Source of the DNA: Niastella populi
GTDB lineage: Bacteria > Bacteroidota > Bacteroidia > Chitinophagales > Chitinophagaceae
DNA length: 64,000 bases
Reading direction: 5' to 3'
Assembly: GCF_002078015.1 (NCBI RefSeq)
Contig: NZ_LWBP01000196.1
Coordinates: forward strand, 26,577 to 90,576
Position numbers and translations under genes: made by a program. Under the pieces are notes generated by a model. It had not been told where the DNA came from. It ran no database searches and worked only from the letters and a program-made list of their open reading frames with translations. Below are positions 59,401-64,000 of this stretch, in pieces. Within the stretch, counting starts at the first letter, position 1; the number at the start of each line of letters is the position of its first letter.

Positions 59401-59600
59401 AGCCGGCAACCAACGATCAGCCTGATGCCGGCTTTTTTTGCAGCCACATGGGCACGCACCATTCCAGCCAGGGTATTGTGATCTGTGACCGCTATAGCCT
59501 TATAACCCAGCCCGGCGGCATATTCGATCAGCTCTTCGGGATGACTTGCTCCGCGGAGAAAACTAAAATTGCTGGTTACCTGTAATTCAATATATCCCAT
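56424..59600 (-). CDS. dnaE2: Error-prone DNA polymerase III alpha subunit DnaE2 (ImuC)
   Basis: This is the catalytic polymerase of the damage-inducible mutasome, used for translesion synthesis. The 1058-residue chain starts with a PHP domain (LQVTSNFSFLRGASHPEEL, AVTDHN). The polymerase core has RGSAANSTVCYCLGI and the catalytic triad Asp378, Asp380 and Asp382 (PDIDVDFE). Fingers and tandem helix-hairpin-helix regions follow (GFGSYGFPESHAASFA, RLGFRQVKGVKEED), and then a C-terminal OB-fold (LVKVSGLILVRQRPGTASGV). DnaE2 is distinguished from the replicative DnaE1 by this operon context and the shorter C-terminus. It is last in imuA-imuB-dnaE2, 16 bp after imuB. Confidence 0.96.
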   Translation of the reverse strand: MGYIELQVTSNFSFLRGASHPEELIEYAAGLGYKAIAVTDHNTLAGMVRAHVAAKKAGIRLIVGCRLNLLDGAPLLAYPTDNAAYSNLCRLLSKGNLRAEKGECHLYKKDVFEHAAGMLFIVLPPGQLNERWEFDDAFIENLKEYRTALKQLYIAVTRRYYAYDAKYIYRLAQLSNDFHIPLVATNDVHYHEPDRRELQDIVTCIREKCTINNAGFRLYANAERFLKPPSEMERLFRQYPATIANSQLIADACQFNLDSLKYEYPEEITTGGRSPQEELTMLAWQGAHERFGDNIPEKTSAAIKYELAFIEQMNYASYFLTVYDIVRFARSKAILCQGRGSAANSTVCYCLGITSVNPAKFDLLFERFISSARNEPPDIDVDFEHERREEVIQYVYEKYGRHRAAIVATVTQQHQKGALRDVAKAMGISVDTINRLSGAIWDSIAERIEEQTIRQQGLDPGDAHLQKVLELTNAFMGFPRQLGQHTGGFVITRGKLTDLVPVLNARMDNRTCIEWNKDDIDALGFMKVDVLALGMLTCIRKAFDLAKQHYDLDLTLANIPQDDPAVYEMISHADTIGVFQIESRAQQSMLPRLRPKTFYDLVIEVAIVRPGPIQGDMVHPYLRRRNGEEPVEYPSKELEEILGRTLGVPLFQEQAMKIAIVAAGFTPAEADELRRSMATFKAKGMVAKFREKLITGMTARGYNAEFALRVFKQLEGFGSYGFPESHAASFALLVYVSSWLKCFYPDVFAGALLNSMPMGFYQPAQIVIDAKNHGVEVRPVDVNYSCWDNTLEEKAGKFCALRLGFRQVKGVKEEDIAKLVAHRLNAFSSIDAIRALQLPETCLEKLADADAFRSVGLNRRQALWEVSTKDTSIELFKGQQPAEAKDEKVQLPEMTESEHVVQDYASLSLSLKAHPVSFIREKLDQLHITPIKELSGLKDGDLVKVSGLILVRQRPGTASGVCFMTIEDETGWANLVVFQNLFDLYRKEILQSRLIMVEGKLQIEGEVIHVVVAACYNYSKLLKRLTATQKEQAALSTLTRGDEKPVTGNLFGEARNFK

Positions 59601-59616
59601 ACCTCATTTCTTTTTT

Positions 59617-61119
59617 TCAGGCAAAAAAACCATGCAGATACCAGCCATAGGTTTTTGCCGCATCATAATGCCCCGAACGGAACAACCAGAACCGCTGCCC
59701 GTGCTCATCTTCTACACTGTAATAATCGCGGTGTTGTCCCTGCTGCAGCCACCATTCCTGTTCAATACGTTCCGGCCCATCGGCCCTTACGATTTTATGC
59801 AGTTTACCTTTGTAACGGAAAAGCAACGGCGGATAATCAGGAACAGGCGCGGTTACTTCTATCGCCTGCGGTGCTGCCAGTAAATGTAAAGGCCGGGGAT
59901 GATCCGTTCTCCAGTTGGTTGTTGGTTGCTCCTGCAATGAGATCACCTGTTTGAAACTGCGTTCAGGCCAGTAATGTTCATCGGGCAAATACCGGTGAAA
60001 GCACTTACTGCCAAAGCGCATAGTAAACCGGTCCAATAATTCTGATAAACCGGTATCATTCAAACCACCCTGTTGTTCCCATAATCTTTCCTGCCCGTGC
60101 CCGTGGTCTTCGATTTTCAATGCTTCAAGAATGAATAACTCGATGCCCAAAGCCGGTTCAATGGCTGATAATTTATTTTCAAATAATTTGAATATGTGCT
60201 GTGTATTCCGCGAGGGGCGGTTGGTGCCTATTTCTACCTGTATGGTTATATCATCAACCCGGTGACATTGTAACCGGGCACACCTGAGCCCTTTTTGTTC
60301 TTTTTCGAGCCGGTGACATAATTTCTTCAATAGCTCTTCGAGGGCAATTTCAATCCCCGTTAAAGTAACAATGGGTTCAAGGCAGGGTAAACGTTCCTGG
60401 TAAGGCGTTACGGGCACTACGGGCTGCATAAACTCAGGTTCATTACCGAGGGCCTGATCGAGTTTCAGTAAAAATGCCTGTCCGAACCGCCGCCGTAAGG
60501 CAGATCGCGGTATGCTTATGAAATCGCTTACCTGGTGAAGTCCTAATTTATAAAGGCGCTCTACCAGTTCCTGCTCAATACGAAGGGAAGCAGGTGGTAA
60601 TTCAGCCAGCTCATTTAATTGCTTATTGTGTTCTATCACCGGCGATCTTTTTCCATACCGCGCAATGGCCCAGGCCGCACCAATGGTGTCGGCCATTCCC
60701 ACCCTTACCTGGTAGCCCCGCTCCTGCAACCGTTTAATGATGGCTGTTAAATAGTCAACATCTCCGCCCCATAAATGCGCGCAGCCTGAGGCGTCGAATA
60801 GCAATGCATCAGTGCCATCGATGGCCACACAGGGCGTAAACCTGATACACCATTCCGCTAATTTTTGCAATAGTTTTTTACTTAGCTCAGGAATGGGATC
60901 AACAACATGAAGTGAGGGAATGATAACGCGGGCATCGGCCAGTACCATTCCTTTTTTAATTCCCTGCTCTTCCGCCAACCGGTTTACGGCGGTGATGATC
61001 AACCGGCCATGCCCGGGGGTGGCAATAACAAATGGAATTTGCCCAAGCGCCGGCTGCCGTTGAACAAACCAGTCTGTTTCGAGGTGATGAAACCAAATGG
61101 ATACAAAACGTTTGTTCAT
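59617..61119 (-). CDS. imuB: ImuB: Y-family polymerase homologue, probably non-catalytic
   Basis: ImuB is the adaptor of the ImuA-ImuB-DnaE2 mutasome and usually lacks polymerase activity. The 500-residue protein has a Y-family fold (FVSIWFHHLETDWFVQ at the start; PCVAIDGTDALLFDASGCAHLWGG later; PRSALRRRFGQAFLLKLDQALG in the thumb). At the N-terminus, where active enzymes have a metal-binding Asp, it has HHLETD with no DMDAFF-like motif, which fits an inactive polymerase. The start is separated from the imuA stop by one base, so translation is likely coupled. I cannot see a canonical clamp-binding motif with certainty. Confidence 0.93.
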   Translation of the reverse strand: MNKRFVSIWFHHLETDWFVQRQPALGQIPFVIATPGHGRLIITAVNRLAEEQGIKKGMVLADARVIIPSLHVVDPIPELSKKLLQKLAEWCIRFTPCVAIDGTDALLFDASGCAHLWGGDVDYLTAIIKRLQERGYQVRVGMADTIGAAWAIARYGKRSPVIEHNKQLNELAELPPASLRIEQELVERLYKLGLHQVSDFISIPRSALRRRFGQAFLLKLDQALGNEPEFMQPVVPVTPYQERLPCLEPIVTLTGIEIALEELLKKLCHRLEKEQKGLRCARLQCHRVDDITIQVEIGTNRPSRNTQHIFKLFENKLSAIEPALGIELFILEALKIEDHGHGQERLWEQQGGLNDTGLSELLDRFTMRFGSKCFHRYLPDEHYWPERSFKQVISLQEQPTTNWRTDHPRPLHLLAAPQAIEVTAPVPDYPPLLFRYKGKLHKIVRADGPERIEQEWWLQQGQHRDYYSVEDEHGQRFWLFRSGHYDAAKTYGWYLHGFFA

Positions 61120-61120
61120 G

Positions 61121-61849
61121 TTAACCTGTTTTTCTGTGAAGCTCTCTTATGGCAACAGGTTCCTGACCGGTAGCAACAAATTGCCCGTTCATGAGGGCTA
61201 CTTTCCAGATACCAGGTCTTCCGTTCCTTACCTTCAACAACTCAACCTTCCAGCATGGGAAACCAACGCCCGGTAATTCACCGGGTATAATGCCGGGTTG
61301 TGAAGTTATTTTCCACCGGGTAAGGCAGGCATTCGTTGTGTAGCGTTCTTTTTTATTGAAAAGAAAACCTGTAACCTGGCTTTGCTCCACGGCCAGTTGA
61401 AAACGCCTGCTGGCCATAAAGTTTATATCAGCCATTTCGCCAACTACCGCAGCCAGGCCATGAAGTTTCAACGCTTCATCCACTGCCCAGGCAACTTCTT
61501 TTTGATTTTTAAGATCGATGAAAACAACCCTATGCGGGTCGATACCATAATGTTTCAATGCAGGCGGGAAAATTGTGCGGCAATCGCTGATCCACAGTAC
61601 TACGCCATGATCGCCCATGAGGTTTGAAATAACGGGCGCAATAAAACCAGTGGCGGCTGCCTGGTTAACCATCCCGGCGCTCACCAGTTCATGTACGGCG
61701 CCTACGGGGAACCTGCCCTCAGGGAAAGCTTCATTGATGGGGCCCAGGTCAATATGCATGGGTATTTTGCCCAATGCAGCCCGGTATCCCTGTAATTCAA
61801 GGATCTCATTTTCAAGCTTTTTTATAATATCCGACTTTTGGTTGGGCAT
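61121..61849 (-). CDS. imuA: ImuA: RecA/SulA-like mutasome protein
   Basis: ImuA is a small RecA-like protein required for DnaE2-dependent mutagenesis. The 242-residue chain has a helical N-terminus, then FPVGAVHELVSAGMVNQAAATGF where RecA has its ATP-binding loop; the classical GKT Walker motif is missing. Later there is LWISDCRTIFPPALKHYGID and DEALKLHGLAAVVGE, typical of ImuA proteins. It is the first gene of imuA-imuB-dnaE2. Upstream lie a perfect -7 match and a palindrome (61881-61915), which may mediate damage-dependent control. Confidence 0.88.
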   Translation of the reverse strand: MPNQKSDIIKKLENEILELQGYRAALGKIPMHIDLGPINEAFPEGRFPVGAVHELVSAGMVNQAAATGFIAPVISNLMGDHGVVLWISDCRTIFPPALKHYGIDPHRVVFIDLKNQKEVAWAVDEALKLHGLAAVVGEMADINFMASRRFQLAVEQSQVTGFLFNKKERYTTNACLTRWKITSQPGIIPGELPGVGFPCWKVELLKVRNGRPGIWKVALMNGQFVATGQEPVAIRELHRKTG

Positions 61850-61880
61850 GTGTTGGCGGATTTTAAGGAAATCTCTAATA

Positions 61881-61915
61881 CAAAAATACTAATTAATTTA
61901 GTAATAAATGCTAAT
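61881..61915 (-). promoter_or_regulatory. imuA promoter with overlapping palindromic operator (SOS-like candidate)
   Basis: The minus strand has TATTTTTG (61881-61888), a perfect TAnnTTTG match, about 32 bp before the imuA start. The 17-bp palindrome TACTAA-TTAAT-TTAGTA (61887-61903) overlaps its edge. A third half-site, ATGCTAAT (61908-61915), repeats ATACTAAT (61886-61893) at 22 bp. A repressor here would block the promoter, as LexA does for such operons elsewhere. I know no established LexA site with this sequence, so the link is inference. Confidence 0.5.
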
Positions 61916-62074
61916 AAAAGTGGCTGTGGTGAGCGGCGTTTTTTTCCTTAATATGGCAGTTATCTCATATGCCTTAAGGGTCAGACTTTTATTAACCAAA
62001 AGCCCTGTTTACCGGTAACATGTTCAGTGCGGCTTAGCATAATTTTTTTATATAGCATCATAAAGCTCCATAAC

Positions 62075-63415
62075 ATGAATATTAGTTCGGGTGTGAAAGG
62101 TGTTCCCTTAGTATATGTATCGGGCATTGTTCTATTGATCATAGTCTGTTTTTCTTCCTGTTCTCCTTCCAAACGCGGGTTGTTTGCGAAAAAGACGCCG
62201 CATGAATTATACGAAAAGCAATTGACCGATGCCGGTTTAAATACAACGGTGCTGGGAGCTTCATGGATCAGTGCGGCGCAAAAAGCGTTACAACAACCAG
62301 CCCCCGTTCAATTACCGTATAGGGAAACAGGTTATTTTGCCGCTGAGCGGCCATCTGCTTTCGGTTATGAATTTCAGGTACGAAGAGGAGAAAAAATTTC
62401 CGTCACGGTAAAACAGGACACACTTATTTCACTGCTGGTCTTTACCGACCTCTGGCGCAGGCAGGAAAATGGAGCGGCCGATATGGTAAGGGCGGCAGAT
62501 AGTGTAAACCAGCCCATCACCTTCGAAGCGAACAAAGATGGTTCCTATATTCTTCGTGTACAGCCCGAATTACTGCAAAGCGGTGCATTCACTGTAATGA
62601 TATCTACAGGCCCCTCCCTCGCCTTTCCGGTGGCGCCAGCTGAAAAGGCAACCGTAGGCAGTTTCTGGGGCGCCAGCCGCGACAGAGGCGCCCGCAAACA
62701 TGAAGGCATTGATATATTTGGAAAACGCGGCATGCCGGTAGTGGCGGCGGCTGATGGTCGAATATCAGGTGTGCGTGAAGGCGGTATAGGGGGTAAAGTA
62801 GTTTTTCTTCACCCTGCAGGCAAGAACTATACGCTGTACTACGCGCATCTTGACTCGCAAACCGTTCGTGAGGGGCAACCGGTAAAAGAAGGAGAGGTTG
62901 TTGGTTTAATGGGTAATACCGGGAATGCAAAATCTACCGCGCCCCACCTTCATTTCGGAATATATACAGCCGGTGGCGCCATAGATCCGTTGCCTTTTGT
63001 AAAACCTGCGACTACTGAGCCCCCGGCCATAACCGTTCCTTTTGCCGTTCCGGGTAAATTCCTTCGCAGCACAAAAGTAACTGAAGTAGTTAACGCTTTG
63101 CAGGGTGATAAGGCAGCCCAAAAAATAAAAGCCAATACTCCGTTACGAGTGATCGGGGCAACTTCGGGATGGTATAGAGTTGAATTGCCGGAGGGAGGAA
63201 CAGGGCTGGTAGCAGGCCGCGATGTAACCAGGGCCAACCAACCGGTGGGCTCACACCGGGTACCGTCTGAACAGTTATTGCTTGACGCTCCGGCCGACCC
63301 GTCGACCGCAAAAAGTTCTATTCAGGAGGGAACAACGATCGATGTGTATGGAGCATCAGGAAGCTATCTGTTTGTTGAATACAAAGGATTGAACGGATGG
63401 GTACGGAAACTGTAG
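62075..63415 (+). CDS. M23/LytM-family peptidase lipoprotein with C-terminal SH3-like domains
   Basis: This is a probable cell-wall hydrolase or murein-binding regulator. The first ATG of the open frame is 62027, but ATG 62075 gives a cleaner signal and a lipobox (CFSSC, Cys29). A beta-rich segment (about residues 60-190) precedes the LytM domain. Zinc ligands are visible at His209 and Asp213 (HEGIDIFG) and in HLHFG (His291, His293). GNTGNAKSTAPHLH is typical of active members. SH3-like repeats close the chain (TPLRVIGATSGWYRVELP and TTIDVYGASGSYLFVEYKG), suited to binding peptidoglycan. About 446 residues; divergent from imuA across a 225-bp gap. Confidence 0.9.
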   Translation: MNISSGVKGVPLVYVSGIVLLIIVCFSSCSPSKRGLFAKKTPHELYEKQLTDAGLNTTVLGASWISAAQKALQQPAPVQLPYRETGYFAAERPSAFGYEFQVRRGEKISVTVKQDTLISLLVFTDLWRRQENGAADMVRAADSVNQPITFEANKDGSYILRVQPELLQSGAFTVMISTGPSLAFPVAPAEKATVGSFWGASRDRGARKHEGIDIFGKRGMPVVAAADGRISGVREGGIGGKVVFLHPAGKNYTLYYAHLDSQTVREGQPVKEGEVVGLMGNTGNAKSTAPHLHFGIYTAGGAIDPLPFVKPATTEPPAITVPFAVPGKFLRSTKVTEVVNALQGDKAAQKIKANTPLRVIGATSGWYRVELPEGGTGLVAGRDVTRANQPVGSHRVPSEQLLLDAPADPSTAKSSIQEGTTIDVYGASGSYLFVEYKGLNGWVRKL

Positions 63416-63461
63416 GAATATAATGAACAATTCAAAAGAAACATTCTTATGAATTGCCTGG

Positions 63462-64000
63462 CTAATTATAGGATGTTCGTACCAGACTCAATACAGGCGT
63501 TTTGGCGTGATTGATGATCCGCTGAGAGAAAGGGCCAATAAAAAATGGATTACTGGGCAGGTCCAATCCCTGCGAAATAACTACCAGATCGGCATTTATA
63601 GCTTTAGATCTTTGCAATACGTATTCGGCAATATCGTTGCTTTTGCCATTGCTTAAAGCTATATCGAACTTCTCTTTGTTATATTGCTTTTTGGCCTCCT
63701 GAACTGTTTTTGATAAAATTGAAATGGTATTCTTAAGTTCTCCCGGCACTACGCCTAACAGCTGAAGCATACACTTTTGGGTATTGTGCCTGGTAAGTTC
63801 ACAAATAACATCGAACAGTTTTGAAGAAAACAGCGTCGGTCTTACGGGGAACAGGATCTTGCGAAACTCACTCCACTTATTTTGTTCAGGGATCAATAAA
63901 ACCGGGCAGGCCGCTCTTTTGATGGTGTAGTAAGCGTTTGAGCCGATAAAGAAATCCCTGTACCCCATGTCTCCGTGCGAGCCCATTATAACCAGGTCTA
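63462..64000 (-). CDS. Universal stress protein, tandem UspA domains (N-terminus outside window)
   Basis: The frame stays open to base 64000 and the residues before Met63986 read DLVI, so the ATG at 63986 is internal: DLVIMGSHGD is the conserved nucleotide-binding loop at the end of the first UspA domain. It is followed by RAACPVLLIP, then a second UspA domain (RKILFPVRPTLFSSKLFDVI, INADLVVISQGL, AKTPVLSLVRTS). In the second loop the usual GxHG is changed to QGLDLPSNP, so that half may not bind ATP. Tandem Usp proteins are common in Bacteroidota and act in stress survival; no partner is visible. Confidence 0.9.
   Translation of the reverse strand, partial: DLVIMGSHGDMGYRDFFIGSNAYYTIKRAACPVLLIPEQNKWSEFRKILFPVRPTLFSSKLFDVICELTRHNTQKCMLQLLGVVPGELKNTISILSKTVQEAKKQYNKEKFDIALSNGKSNDIAEYVLQRSKAINADLVVISQGLDLPSNPFFIGPFSQRIINHAKTPVLSLVRTSYN

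Overview
The window comes from a Bacteroidota genome, most like a soil or plant-associated Chitinophagaceae-type polysaccharide degrader (the genus is an inference). The grounds are three SusC/SusD pairs, two giant hybrid two-component regulators with AraC-type outputs, a type IX secretion sorting domain, a BACON domain, lipoboxes on surface proteins, promoters resembling TAnnTTTG, and no obvious Shine-Dalgarno sequences.

Bases 1-55676 are a plant cell wall glycan island that reads best as xyloglucan utilization. PUL 1 (1-19224) has a minus-strand run GH3(PA14)-GH51-tandem CE1 esterase-GH9-GH43, then SusC1 and a truncated SusD1 at the left edge. The plus-strand regulator HTCS1 diverges from this run. 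PUL 2 (19338-55676) lies entirely on the minus strand in several units: GH5(BACON)-GH97-SASA/CE20-type esterase; GH31(PA14)-SusC2-SusD2-274 aa lipoprotein; SusC3-SusD3-TIG/SGBP-B-like lipoprotein; GH3-GH2; HTCS2; GH74(PA14, T9SS); and a mutarotase overlapping a GH29 alpha-L-fucosidase. Together these encode endo-xyloglucanases on two export routes, debranching enzymes for xylose, galactose, fucose, arabinose and acetyl groups, beta-glucosidases, and outer-membrane capture and uptake.

The main new observation is a 70-bp promoter module repeated five times in PUL 2, upstream of GH5, GH31, SusC3, the second GH3 and GH74. Each copy has two direct repeats close to ATGTTGCA whose starts are exactly 22 bp apart. 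Exactly 40 bp before the first repeat starts a 10-bp element (TGTAAAACTA in the best copies), which on the transcribed strand gives a TAnnTTTA -7-like box. Three copies lie just beyond a terminator or hairpin of the preceding unit. PUL 1 has no copy, so the island appears to hold two regulons. The likely binder is an HTCS AraC domain, probably HTCS2. A decayed AraC-type C-terminus lies next to the GH74 copy.

Bases 56100-64000 are unrelated housekeeping and stress genes: a 73-codon charged ORF with its own terminator, an imuA-imuB-dnaE2 mutagenesis operon on the minus strand with a palindrome touching its putative -7 element, an M23/LytM lipoprotein with an SH3-like tail, and a tandem universal stress protein cut by the right edge. 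I saw no tRNA, rRNA, CRISPR array or insertion sequence.
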